In this document: positions 32,576-40,327 of the stretch, one piece after another
Layout: every line of letters begins with the position of its first letter
Position numbering within the stretch: the first letter of the stretch is position 1
DNA from: an uncultured Prevotellaceae bacterium
Lineage (GTDB): Bacteria > Bacteroidota > Bacteroidia > Bacteroidales > Bacteroidaceae
Direction of reading: 5' to 3'
Length of the DNA: 40,327 nucleotides
Assembly: GCA_946186505.1 (NCBI GenBank)
Contig: CAMHNI010000033.1
Span: forward strand, 1 to 40,327
Notes under the pieces: model-generated
What the model was told of the DNA's origin: nothing
The model's database searches: none
The model's input: the letters and a program-made list of their open reading frames with translations, nothing else
Program-made: the position numbers and the translations under genes

Positions 32576-32618
32576 CACCGCTTAAAAGCGAACAATTGTT
32601 ATAACATATTAATTTTTT

Positions 32619-32969
32619 ATGAATTTTACCTTGTTAATTACCGTCTTGCTGACGGCATTTACATTGGTGGCGGCAGCTTACCTCGTGGCAAAGCTGATAG
32701 GTCCACGCTCATACGCAAAGGTGAAAGGCGAACCCTACGAGAGTGGTATTCCCACTCGGGGCACGTCGTGGCTACCTGTGAGTATAGGCTTCTACCTGTT
32801 CGCCATCTTGTTCCTCATGTTCGATGTGGAAACGGTGTTTCTGTATCCATGGGCGGTAGTGGTGAAGGACTTCGGAGTGATGGCGCTGCTGTCAATCGGG
32901 TTCTTCCTCGTTGTGTTGGTTTTGGGCTTGGCATACGCCTGGCGGAAAGGAGCGTTGGAATGGAAATAA
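32619..32969 (+). CDS. nuoA: NADH-quinone oxidoreductase subunit A
   Basis: A 116-residue inner-membrane subunit with three hydrophobic helices. It carries the NuoA signature KGEPYESGIPTRG and the acidic LFLMFDVETVFLYPWA helix that takes part in the proton path of complex I. First gene of the nuo operon. Its last 10 bp overlap the nuoB start. Confidence 0.95.
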   Translation: MNFTLLITVLLTAFTLVAAAYLVAKLIGPRSYAKVKGEPYESGIPTRGTSWLPVSIGFYLFAILFLMFDVETVFLYPWAVVVKDFGVMALLSIGFFLVVLVLGLAYAWRKGALEWK

Positions 32970-33673
32970 AACCGAAAATCAAGAGCATTCCTTACGACGA
33001 GTGGAACGACAACGAATCGTTGGAGAAGATTATCGACGAGTTGCATGAGGGTGGCGTGAATGTCATTACCGGTTCGCTTGACAAGTTGATCAACTGGGGC
33101 CGTGCCAATTCGCTGTGGTCGCTGACGTTTGCTACCAGCTGCTGCGGTATCGAGTTTATGGCCTGTGGTTGTGCACGCTATGACTTTGCCCGCTTCGGTT
33201 TCGAGGTGACGCGTAACTCTCCCCGTCAGGCCGACCTGATCATGTGTGCAGGAACGATTACCCACAAGATGGCTCCGGCTATGAAGCGCTTGTACGACCA
33301 GATGGCCGAGCCTAAGTATGTCATTGCCGTTGGTGGCTGTGCCATCAGCGGTGGTCCGTTCAAGTCGAGCTATCATGTGGTGAAGGGCATCGAGGAGATT
33401 GTTCCTGTCGATGTGTTTATCCCTGGCTGCCCCCCACGCCCCGAGGCTATCATGTATGGCATGATGCAGCTGCAGCGCAAGGTGAAGGCCGAGAAGTTCT
33501 TTGGCGGTGCCAACCACAAGCAGAGTGCTGCCGAGAAGGAGCTTGGCGTATCGAACGAAGAGCTGACATTCCGCGCAAAGCACGATGACCATCGCCGTGA
33601 GCCAATGGTTATCACCGATGTCCCCCAGGAGTTTGTTGACGAATTAAAGAAAGAACAGGAGGCTGCCGTATGA
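32960..33673 (+). CDS. nuoB: NADH-quinone oxidoreductase subunit B
   Basis: A 237-residue peripheral-arm subunit that holds the N2 4Fe-4S cluster passing electrons to quinone. Ligands are the vicinal C61-C62 (TSCCGIEFM), C127 (GGCAIS) and C157 (PGCPPRPE), all present. The ATG at 32960 lies inside the end of nuoA, a 10-bp overlap. The same frame is open far upstream but has no matching homology there. The stop overlaps nuoCD by 4 bp. The C-terminal tail after residue 180 is longer than in E. coli and charged. Confidence 0.95.
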   Translation: MEIKPKIKSIPYDEWNDNESLEKIIDELHEGGVNVITGSLDKLINWGRANSLWSLTFATSCCGIEFMACGCARYDFARFGFEVTRNSPRQADLIMCAGTITHKMAPAMKRLYDQMAEPKYVIAVGGCAISGGPFKSSYHVVKGIEEIVPVDVFIPGCPPRPEAIMYGMMQLQRKVKAEKFFGGANHKQSAAEKELGVSNEELTFRAKHDDHRREPMVITDVPQEFVDELKKEQEAAV

Positions 33674-35283
33674 AGTTAGAATTCCTATCATTTGAGTTTG
33701 GCAAGTTCGCACAGGAGATGCAGAACTTGAAGGAGAAGAAGGGCTTCGACTACCTCGTGACTATCGTCGGTGAGGACTTTGGCGCTGAAGAGGGGCTCGG
33801 CTGTATCTACATTCTCGAAAATACCAAGACCCACGAGCGTTGCGCCGTCAAGATGCTTGCCAAGACGCAGGTTTGCGGCGATGGCATCGCCTCTAACGGA
33901 ACTGGCGACACCGACGGACAGCTTATTTCCTACATCCCTTCCGTCATCAACATCTGGAAGGTGGCCGACCTGTTGGAGCGCGAGGTGTATGACTTCTACG
34001 GCATCGTCTTCTTGGGACATCCCGACATGCGTCGCCTCTTCCTGCGTACCGACTTCAAGGGACATCCCTTCCGCAAGGACTGGAAGTTCAACGACGACTA
34101 TAAGCTGGAGGACGACGTGGAGCCTGACTACGGTCTGGAGTACTATCTCGACAAGGACGGCAACCTGCAGTCAAAGCAGAACAAGCTGTTCTCTGACAAC
34201 GACTATGTCATCAACATCGGCCCGCAGCACCCTGCAACCCACGGTGTACTCCGTCTGCAAACGGTGCTCGACGGTGAAACCGTGAAGCGCATTTATCCGC
34301 ACCTCGGCTATATCCATCGTGCCATCGAGAAGATGTGGGAAGGCATGACCTATCCCCAGACGCTTGCTTTAACCGATCGTCTCAACTATCTGGGAGCCAT
34401 GCAGCACCGCCATGCGCTGGTAGGTGTCATCGAGGAGGCTTTGGAAGTTCAGCTGACAGACCGCATCAAGTACATCCGCACAATCATGGATGAGTTGCAG
34501 CGTCTCGACTCCCACCTGCTTTACACCTCGTGTGTGGCTCAGGACCTCGGTGCGCTTACCGGAATGCTCTATGGCATGCGCGACCGTGAACACGTGCTGA
34601 ACTGCATGGAGGAGACCACGGGTGGACGCCTGATTCAGAACTACTACCGCATTGGCGGTCTGCAGGATGACATCGATCCTAACTTCGTCAAGAACTGCAA
34701 GGATCTGGTGAAGTATCTGCGTCCTACCATCCAGGAGTATATGGATATCTTCGGTGACAACGTCATTACCCACAACCGTTTGGAGAACTGCGGCCCGATG
34801 AGCCTTGAGGATTGCATTAACTACGGTGTGACTGGCCCTGCCGGACGTGCTTCGGGGTGGAAGAACGACGTGCGTAAGAACCACCCCTACGACATGTACG
34901 ACAAGGTGGAGTGGGAGCAGTGTACGCTTGACGGCTGCGACTCCATGGACCGCTATCTGGTTCACATCAACGAGATGTACCAGAGCCTGAACATCATCGA
35001 ACAGCTGATAGACAACATCCCCGAGGGTGACTTCTACGTGAAGCAGAAGCCCATCATCAAGTGCCCCGAGGGACAGTGGTACTACTCTGTCGAGGGTGTG
35101 GCCGGTGAGTTTGGCGTTTATCTCGACTCTCGTGGCGACAAGAGCCCCTACCGCATGAAGATGCGTCCGATGGGACTCTCGCTGGTTGGTGCCTTCGATC
35201 CGATGCTTCGCGGTCAGAAGATTGCCGACCTCATCGCCACCTGTGCCGCTATTGACGTGGTGATTCCAGACATCGACAGATAA
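33670..35283 (+). CDS. nuoCD: Fused NADH-quinone oxidoreductase subunits C and D
   Basis: A 537-residue fusion. NuoC (30-kDa) occupies about 1-150, including the DLLEREVYDFYGIVFLGHPDMRRLFL signature. NuoD (49-kDa) follows from about 178, with NIGPQHPATHGVLRLQ, HLGYIHRAIEKM and a C-terminal PDIDR. NuoD forms the quinone pocket with NuoB. C-D fusion also occurs in E. coli. It overlaps nuoB by 4 bp. A 98-bp spacer with a hairpin repeat follows, where other bacteria have nuoE, nuoF and nuoG. Confidence 0.94.
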   Translation: MKLEFLSFEFGKFAQEMQNLKEKKGFDYLVTIVGEDFGAEEGLGCIYILENTKTHERCAVKMLAKTQVCGDGIASNGTGDTDGQLISYIPSVINIWKVADLLEREVYDFYGIVFLGHPDMRRLFLRTDFKGHPFRKDWKFNDDYKLEDDVEPDYGLEYYLDKDGNLQSKQNKLFSDNDYVINIGPQHPATHGVLRLQTVLDGETVKRIYPHLGYIHRAIEKMWEGMTYPQTLALTDRLNYLGAMQHRHALVGVIEEALEVQLTDRIKYIRTIMDELQRLDSHLLYTSCVAQDLGALTGMLYGMRDREHVLNCMEETTGGRLIQNYYRIGGLQDDIDPNFVKNCKDLVKYLRPTIQEYMDIFGDNVITHNRLENCGPMSLEDCINYGVTGPAGRASGWKNDVRKNHPYDMYDKVEWEQCTLDGCDSMDRYLVHINEMYQSLNIIEQLIDNIPEGDFYVKQKPIIKCPEGQWYYSVEGVAGEFGVYLDSRGDKSPYRMKMRPMGLSLVGAFDPMLRGQKIADLIATCAAIDVVIPDIDR

Positions 35284-35292
35284 TAATGAACT

Positions 35293-35361
35293 ACTACGAA
35301 TTACACGAATTATACGAATTGGCTGTACCAGGTAATTAGTGAAATTCGTTAAATTCGTAGT
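35293..35361. repeat. Imperfect inverted-repeat element (ACGAATT units)
   Basis: The left arm starts ACTACGAATTACACGAATT and the right arm ends in its near-complement (AAATTCGTAGT). About 23 of 28 arm positions pair around a 13-base loop. ACGAATT also recurs as a direct 7-9 bp unit within the left arm. It lies between nuoCD and nuoH and would form a stem in the nuo mRNA. It resembles small REP-like intergenic elements. Confidence 0.75.
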
Positions 35362-35381
35362 CGAAAAAGAAAAAAGAATAT

Positions 35382-36470
35382 ATGTTCGATTTTAGTTTAG
35401 TTACACAATGGTTCGACCAACTGCTTCGGGTTACCGCAGGGTGTCCCGACTGGTTGGCGATATTGATTGAGTGCGTGCTGGTGGGTACTGCTATCCTCGT
35501 GGGATATGCCCTTATCGCCATCGTACTGATATTCATGGAACGCAAGGTCTGCGCCTATTTCCAGTGCCGTCTTGGCCCGATGCGCGTAGGCTATTGGGGC
35601 TTACTGCAGGTGTTTGCCGACGTGCTGAAGATGCTCGTCAAGGAGATATTCTTCGTTGACAAGGCCGACAAGCTGCTCTACCTCGTTGCTCCGTTCCTGG
35701 TGATTGTAGGTTCTGTGGGCGCCTTCTCGTTCCTGCCTTGGAACAACGGTGCTACGGTGCTCGACTTCAACGTAGGCATCTTCCTGCTGACGGCCATCTC
35801 CTCGATTGGCGTGGTAGGTATCTTCCTTGCCGGTTGGGGTTCTAACAACAAGTATTCTGTGGTTTCGGCCATGCGTGGTGCTGTGCAGATGATTTCTTAC
35901 GAGATGTCGCTCTGCCTGTGTCTCATCACCGCCGTCATCCTGACGGGCACGATGCAGATGTCGGGTATCTGCGAGGCTCAGACAGGCCCGTGGAAATGGC
36001 TCATCTTCCAGGGACACATCCCTGCGCTGATTGCCTTCTTCGTGTTCCTCATTGCCGGTAACGCTGAGGCTAACCGCGGCCCGTTCGATATGGCAGAGGC
36101 TGAGAGCGAGCTGACCGCCGGTCATCACACGGAGTACTCGGGTATGGGCTTCGGCTTCTTCTACCTGGCCGAATTCCTCAACCTCTTTATCATCGCCGGT
36201 ATCGCCGCTACGGTGTTCCTCGGTGGCTGGGCTCCCGTGAACATCGGCATCGAGGCCTTCGATGCTGTGATGAACTACATCCCCGGCATCGCCTGGTTCT
36301 TAGGCAAGACCTTTGCATTGGTTTGGCTGCTTATGTGGATCAAGTGGACCTTCCCCCGTCTGCGTATTGACCAAATCCTGAAGTTAGAGTGGAAGTACCT
36401 GATGCCGCTGTCGCTGATCAACCTGGTCATCATGACAGTGGTTGTAGCCTTAGGTCTTTATATTAAATAA
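35382..36470 (+). CDS. nuoH: NADH-quinone oxidoreductase subunit H
   Basis: A 362-residue membrane subunit with about eight helices that links the peripheral arm to the proton-pumping arm and lines the quinone channel. Signatures are ERKVCAYFQCRLGPMRVGYWGLLQVFADVLKMLVKE near 47-82, GNAEANRGPFDMAEAESELTAGHHTEYSGM near 226-255 and a C-terminal WIKWTFPRLRIDQ. It follows nuoCD directly, with no nuoEFG between. Confidence 0.95.
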   Translation: MFDFSLVTQWFDQLLRVTAGCPDWLAILIECVLVGTAILVGYALIAIVLIFMERKVCAYFQCRLGPMRVGYWGLLQVFADVLKMLVKEIFFVDKADKLLYLVAPFLVIVGSVGAFSFLPWNNGATVLDFNVGIFLLTAISSIGVVGIFLAGWGSNNKYSVVSAMRGAVQMISYEMSLCLCLITAVILTGTMQMSGICEAQTGPWKWLIFQGHIPALIAFFVFLIAGNAEANRGPFDMAEAESELTAGHHTEYSGMGFGFFYLAEFLNLFIIAGIAATVFLGGWAPVNIGIEAFDAVMNYIPGIAWFLGKTFALVWLLMWIKWTFPRLRIDQILKLEWKYLMPLSLINLVIMTVVVALGLYIK

Positions 36471-36477
36471 TAAGGTG

Positions 36478-36513
36478 TACTAGTCATACTAGATAAACTA
36501 GAAATACTAGAAA
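36478..36513 (+). repeat. Four 9-bp tandem repeats before nuoI
   Basis: TACTAGTCA, TACTAGATA, AACTAGAAA and TACTAGAAA follow each other exactly and end at the base before the nuoI ATG (36514). This is a precise 9-bp period over 36 bp in the ribosome-binding region, and no Shine-Dalgarno sequence is present. Confidence 0.9.
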
Positions 36514-37059
36514 ATGGAAGATAACAAAACATATTTCGGAGAAATCGGGCACGGCCTCAAGACACTGGCTGTTGGCATGAGGACTTCTTGGAAGGAATAC
36601 TTCAAAGACTTCTTCACCAACAAGTCAACCGAGCAGTATCCCGAGAACCGCAAGACCACACTTCACGTGGCTAAGCGCCACCGTGGCCGTCTCGTCTTCA
36701 AGCGCGACGAGAACGGCGCCTACAAGTGTACGGCTTGCACCCTGTGTGAAAAGGCTTGTCCCAATGGCACCATCAAGATTACGGCCCACATGGGTGAGGA
36801 CCCGGAGACGGGAAAGAAGAAGAAGGTGCTCGACGACTATCAGTACGACCTGGGCGACTGCATGTTCTGCCAGCTCTGTACGAACGCCTGCAACTTCGAT
36901 GCAATCGAGTTTACAAACGACTTCGAGAACGCCACCTTCGATCGTGGCAAGCTGGTGCTCCATCTCGACAAGGAGGTTTATCAGGGCGGTTCGCTGCCTA
37001 ACCTGATAGACGGAGGCGCTCCCTTCGAAGTCGGTAAGTTTAATACCAAAACCAAGTAA
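36514..37059 (+). CDS. nuoI: NADH-quinone oxidoreductase subunit I
   Basis: A 181-residue ferredoxin-like subunit with two 4Fe-4S clusters (N6a/N6b). Ligands C72, C75, C78 and C82 lie in CTACTLCEKACP, and C116, C119, C122 and C126 in CMFCQLCTNAC. It carries electrons toward NuoB. In a complex lacking NuoEFG it is a likely entry side for electrons from a soluble donor such as ferredoxin. The start sits directly after the 9-bp repeats. Confidence 0.95.
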   Translation: MEDNKTYFGEIGHGLKTLAVGMRTSWKEYFKDFFTNKSTEQYPENRKTTLHVAKRHRGRLVFKRDENGAYKCTACTLCEKACPNGTIKITAHMGEDPETGKKKKVLDDYQYDLGDCMFCQLCTNACNFDAIEFTNDFENATFDRGKLVLHLDKEVYQGGSLPNLIDGGAPFEVGKFNTKTK

Positions 37060-37064
37060 AGACT

Positions 37065-37586
37065 ATGGCTAATATCGTAATGTTTGCAATTCTCGCAATC
37101 GTCATCCTCGGCTCAGCCGTGATGTGCGTGACGACGAAGCGGATTATGCGGGCCGCAACATTCATGTTGTTCGTGCTCTTTGGCGTAGCAGGTCTTTACT
37201 TCCTGCTTGACTACACTTATCTTGGTGCTGCCCAGATTTCGGTCTATGCCGGTGGCGTGACGATGATCTACATCTTTGCCATCCAGCTCGTGTCTAAGCG
37301 CACCCTTCAGGGCATGGTTGAGAAAATCAAGTGCTCGCGTGCCATCGGCGCCGCCCTTTTGTCGGTTGTTGGTCTGGCTACCGTTGCCTTCGTGTTCCTG
37401 AAGAACGAGTTCATTTGTCGTGCTGCCGACGTAGTCGATGCCGAGGTACCCATGCGTACCATCGGACAGGCTCTGGTAGGTTCAGAGAAGTATCAGTATG
37501 TGCTCCCCTTCGAGTTCATCTCCATCTTCCTGCTGGCCTGCATCATCGGCGCACTAGTTGTTTCACGTAAAGTCAAGGAGGATTAA
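37065..37586 (+). CDS. nuoJ: NADH-quinone oxidoreductase subunit J
   Basis: A 173-residue membrane subunit with five hydrophobic helices. It has the NuoJ pattern AATFMLFVLFGVAGLYFLLDYTYLGAAQISVYAGGVTMIYIFAI, including the helix-3 region that changes shape during turnover. It starts 5 bp after nuoI. Its terminal AAGGAGG (37575-37581) serves as a good Shine-Dalgarno for nuoK, 8 bp before that ATG. Confidence 0.93.
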   Translation: MANIVMFAILAIVILGSAVMCVTTKRIMRAATFMLFVLFGVAGLYFLLDYTYLGAAQISVYAGGVTMIYIFAIQLVSKRTLQGMVEKIKCSRAIGAALLSVVGLATVAFVFLKNEFICRAADVVDAEVPMRTIGQALVGSEKYQYVLPFEFISIFLLACIIGALVVSRKVKED

Positions 37587-37589
37587 GCT

Positions 37590-37898
37590 ATGGTACCCGT
37601 ACAATGTTATTTCGTGCTTTCAGCACTCCTGTTCTTTATCGGCGTCTATGGCTTTGTGACCCGTCGCAACCTGATTGCCATGCTCATCTCTATCGAGCTG
37701 GTGCTCAACGCCGTCGATATCAACTTTGCCGCCTTCAACCGCCTGCTGTTCCCCGGTCTGAACGAGGGTTTCTTCATGACCCTCTTCTCGATTGGTATCT
37801 CAGCAGCTGAGTCGGCTGTGGCCATCGCTATCATCCTCAATGTCTATCGCAACTTCAAGAGCGATACAGTTGACAGCATTACTAATCTCAAGAATTGA
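37590..37898 (+). CDS. nuoK: NADH-quinone oxidoreductase subunit K
   Basis: A 102-residue membrane subunit with three helices. The conserved glutamates lie in AMLISIELVLNAVDINF and GISAAESAVAIAIILNVYR, as in proton-conducting NuoK. The length is standard. It lies between nuoJ and nuoL with gaps of 3 and 6 bp. Confidence 0.95.
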   Translation: MVPVQCYFVLSALLFFIGVYGFVTRRNLIAMLISIELVLNAVDINFAAFNRLLFPGLNEGFFMTLFSIGISAAESAVAIAIILNVYRNFKSDTVDSITNLKN

Positions 37899-37904
37899 TA
37901 ATTT

Positions 37905-39896
37905 ATGGATTACGGATATACAATTTTCATTCTTCTGCTGCCGCTGTTCTCCTTCTTAGTGTTGGGATTGGCAGGCATGAAGATGTCGCATAAGGTGGCA
38001 GGACTCATCGGTACCTGCTCGCTGGCTCTGGTCACTTGTCTGAGCTACTACTGCGCGTTCCAGTACTTCGGTGCCGACCGCGTTGACGGTGTCTATCAGA
38101 CTATTGTGCCTTACAACTTCACGTGGCTGCCCTTGGGCAACCTCCACTTCGACATGGGTATCATGCTCGACCCCATCTCTGTGATGATGCTCATCGTCAT
38201 CAGCACGGTGTCGTTCATGGTCCACATTTACTCCTTCGGCTACATGCACGGTGAGAAGGGCTTCCAGCGTTACTACGCTTTCCTGAGCCTGTTCACGATG
38301 TCTATGCTCGGCTTGGTGCTTGCCACGAACATCTTCCAGATGTACATGTTCTGGGAGTTGGTGGGTGTCTCGTCTTACTTGCTCATCGGCTTCTACTATC
38401 CGCTGCATGCTGCTGTGGCCGCCTCTAAGAAGGCATTCATCGTCACACGTTTTGCCGACGGATTCTTCCTTGTGGGTATCCTCATCTTCGGTTTCTACAC
38501 CGACTCGTTCAGCTTCTCGTTTGCCGGTCAGGGTGCCGACATCGTGATGGGAGCCGGAACCACGCCGTTCATCGCCGGAAATGCTGCCAAGGCTGTGGCT
38601 GCCGGTGGCTTTATCCTTCCTACCGCACTGACGCTGATGTTCATCGGTGGTGCCGGTAAGTCGGCTATGTTCCCGCTGCACATCTGGCTGCCCGACGCTA
38701 TGGAAGGCCCAACGCCTGTGTCTGCACTTATCCACGCTGCCACGATGGTGGTTGCCGGTGTCTATCAGGTGGCTCGTATGTTCCCCTTGTGGATTCAGTA
38801 TGCTCCCGAGGCCATGTCAATCATCGTCTGGGTGGGTGTTATTACAGCCTTCTACGCAGCTGCCGTGGCTTGCGCACAGACCGATATCAAGCGTGTGCTG
38901 GCTTTCTCTACTATTTCGCAGATTGCTTTCATGATGGTGGCCTTAGGTGTTTGCACCGAGGGTGTTACAGGTCATGAGCATCCGGGCAGCGTAGGTTATC
39001 TGGCTGGTATGTTCCACCTCTTCACCCACGCTATGTTCAAGGCTTGTCTGTTCCTGGGTGCCGGTTGTATCATCCACGCTGTTCACAGCAATGAGATGGC
39101 GCTGATGGGTGGCTTGCGCAAGTACATGCCTGTGACGCACATCACCTTCCTCATCTCGTGCCTCGCTATTGCCGGTATTCCCTTCTTCTCTGGCTTCAGC
39201 TCGAAGGATGAGATTATCTCGGCCTGCATGAACTACAGCCCTGTGGTGGGATGGATTATGACGGGTATTGCCGCCATGACTGCCTTCTACATGTTCCGCC
39301 TGTACTACGGCATCTTCTGGGGGACAGAGAATAAGGAGGCCCATGAGCATCACACACCGCACGAGGCTCCGCTGACTATGACCGTGCCCCTGATCGTGCT
39401 GTCGGTCATCACCGTTGGCGTCGGTATCTACACCACGCTGGCAGGCTTCCTCGGCTGGGGCGGTTCCTTCGGTTCGTTCGTCTCTGCCGATGGTCACGAC
39501 TACACCATTCACTTCGATGCTACCGTTGCTGCTGTAAGCACCGTCATCGCCATCTGCAGCATCTGCCTCGCCACCTATATATATAAAGGTGAAGAGCAGC
39601 CGGTGGCCGACAAGCTTTACGCAACGTTCCCGAAGTTGTGGCGAGCTGCCTACAAGCGCTTCTATCAGGACGAGATCTGGCAGTTTGTCACGCATAAGAT
39701 TATCTTCCGCTGCGTTTCGCGTCCCATTGCCTGGTTCGACCGCCACATCATCGACGGTACGTTTAACTTTGCAGCCTGGGGCACCAATGAGGCCGGCGAG
39801 TCTCTCCGTGTTTGGCAGAGTGGCGATGTCCGCCAGTATGCTGTCTGGTTCCTCACCGGTGCTGTGGCATTAACATTAATCCTCTTAGCAATCTAA
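37905..39896 (+). CDS. nuoL: NADH-quinone oxidoreductase subunit L
   Basis: A 663-residue antiporter-like proton-pumping subunit with about 16 helices and the long lateral helix at its C-terminus. Key segments are MYMFWELVGVSSYLLIGFY near 142-160, with the pump glutamate, GKSAMFPLHIWLPDAMEGPTPVSALIHAATMVVAGVY near 250-286, and DIKRVLAFSTISQIAFM near 325. A His-rich loop (EAHEHHTPHEAP) near 480 is seen in many homologues. Length is slightly above E. coli NuoL. Confidence 0.95.
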   Translation: MDYGYTIFILLLPLFSFLVLGLAGMKMSHKVAGLIGTCSLALVTCLSYYCAFQYFGADRVDGVYQTIVPYNFTWLPLGNLHFDMGIMLDPISVMMLIVISTVSFMVHIYSFGYMHGEKGFQRYYAFLSLFTMSMLGLVLATNIFQMYMFWELVGVSSYLLIGFYYPLHAAVAASKKAFIVTRFADGFFLVGILIFGFYTDSFSFSFAGQGADIVMGAGTTPFIAGNAAKAVAAGGFILPTALTLMFIGGAGKSAMFPLHIWLPDAMEGPTPVSALIHAATMVVAGVYQVARMFPLWIQYAPEAMSIIVWVGVITAFYAAAVACAQTDIKRVLAFSTISQIAFMMVALGVCTEGVTGHEHPGSVGYLAGMFHLFTHAMFKACLFLGAGCIIHAVHSNEMALMGGLRKYMPVTHITFLISCLAIAGIPFFSGFSSKDEIISACMNYSPVVGWIMTGIAAMTAFYMFRLYYGIFWGTENKEAHEHHTPHEAPLTMTVPLIVLSVITVGVGIYTTLAGFLGWGGSFGSFVSADGHDYTIHFDATVAAVSTVIAICSICLATYIYKGEEQPVADKLYATFPKLWRAAYKRFYQDEIWQFVTHKIIFRCVSRPIAWFDRHIIDGTFNFAAWGTNEAGESLRVWQSGDVRQYAVWFLTGAVALTLILLAI

Positions 39897-39900
39897 AGAT

Positions 39901-40327
39901 ATGAACATACTTAGCTTATTTGTATTGATTCCCGTCCTGATGCTTTTAGGATTGTGGATTGCCCGCAACCTCAATCAGGTGCGTGGCGTGATGGTGGCAG
40001 GTTCGACAGCCTTGCTTGCCCTCTCCATTTGGCTGACATTCTACTTCATCCAGCAGCGATCGGCAGGTAATACCGACGTGATGCTGCTGACGGCTTCCAC
40101 CCCCTGGTTTAAGCCGCTGAATATTGCTTATTCTGTCGGCGTCGATGGTATTTCGGTGGTCATGCTGCTCCTGTCGAGCATCATCGTCTTCACAGGTACC
40201 TTCGCCTCGTGGCAGCTGAAGCCGCTCACCAAGGAGTACTTCCTCTGGTTCACCCTCCTCTCGACGGGTGTCTTCGGATTCTTCATCTGCACCGACATGT
40301 TCACCATGTTCATGTTCTACGAGGTGG
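39901..40327 (+). CDS. nuoM: NADH-quinone oxidoreductase subunit M (5' part)
   Basis: The ATG at 39901 opens a frame that continues past the window end; 142 full codons are present. The visible part shows hydrophobic helices and the NuoM/NuoL-type segments SVGVDGISVVMLLLSS and DMFTMFMFYEV, which ends at the conserved pump glutamate. It starts 4 bp after the nuoL stop. nuoN would be expected next, outside the window. Confidence 0.92.
   Translation, partial: MNILSLFVLIPVLMLLGLWIARNLNQVRGVMVAGSTALLALSIWLTFYFIQQRSAGNTDVMLLTASTPWFKPLNIAYSVGVDGISVVMLLLSSIIVFTGTFASWQLKPLTKEYFLWFTLLSTGVFGFFICTDMFTMFMFYEV

Larger units (their letters stand above)
32284..32618. other. Intergenic region between VTC and nuo operons
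   Basis: This 335-bp spacer holds the leftward -7 box TAACTTTG (complement of 32344-32351), a possible rightward -7 box TATATTTG at 32416-32423 with no clear -33 partner, and the nuo promoter at 32544-32575. The middle (about 32430-32540) is open in one frame that runs on into nuoB, but this looks accidental. Confidence 0.6.

Noticed and set aside
32360..33673. One long frame of 437 codons that ends as nuoB
   Set aside because: The part before 32960 covers the nuo promoter and nuoA in another frame and shows no protein-like sequence. NuoB homology starts at the ATG at 32960.

Overview
The window looks like chromosomal DNA of a Bacteroidetes bacterium, most likely in the Prevotella/Bacteroides group. 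Three things point there. Several start sites carry the Bacteroidetes promoter pair TTTG-N19/20-TAnnTTTG. The protein families are typical of the phylum (DUF2027, DUF2490, SHALRTPL-type histidine kinase, a nuo operon with no nuoEFG). Intergenic spacers carry short A/T-rich tandem or hairpin repeats. No rRNA, tRNA, CRISPR array or transposase was seen. The genus is inferred from protein character, not from a marker gene.

Layout. 1-5960 is an accessory, defence-like locus. It holds a heptamer array, an SF2 helicase, an antisense RelE-type toxin-antitoxin pair, an MmeI-family DNA methyltransferase with an AT-rich specificity region, and a roughly 300-nt structured leader in front of the methyltransferase whose central segment can pair with either of two partners. 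5988-9802 holds gyrA followed by a periplasmic TPR protein. 9969-17692 is a tightly packed six-gene minus-strand operon: hybrid-sensor histidine kinase, NhaD antiporter, phosphofructokinase, AAA/CYTH protein, DUF2027 protein and glutamine-dependent NAD synthetase. A divergent promoter region leads into ansA-rbr (17834-19435). 19737-24671 is a second minus-strand operon: NhaC antiporter, NTP_transf_5-like protein, EttA and a divergent WecB-like protein.

25047-30062 is the most system-like stretch. A strong promoter precedes a 25-codon ORF, then a circularly permuted ATP-grasp enzyme, an alpha-E protein, a transglutaminase and two AstE/AspA-family proteins. The first three families are known from comparative genomics as a predicted peptide-ligation or peptide-tagging module. 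Here two aminoacylase-fold proteins are added, and the second has lost its zinc and catalytic residues. 30112-32283 (minus) encodes a VTC polyphosphate-polymerase-like protein, a DUF4956 membrane protein and a DUF2490 outer-membrane barrel. 32544-40327 is the start of a nuo operon (A, B, CD fusion, H, I, J, K, L and a partial M) lacking nuoE/F/G between CD and H, which fits a complex not fed directly by NADH.

The main candidates for something new are the switching leader of the methyltransferase locus, the extended ATP-grasp/alpha-E/transglutaminase operon with its inactive-looking AstE paralogue and leader ORF, and the different families of 7-9 bp repeats that sit directly against start or stop codons.
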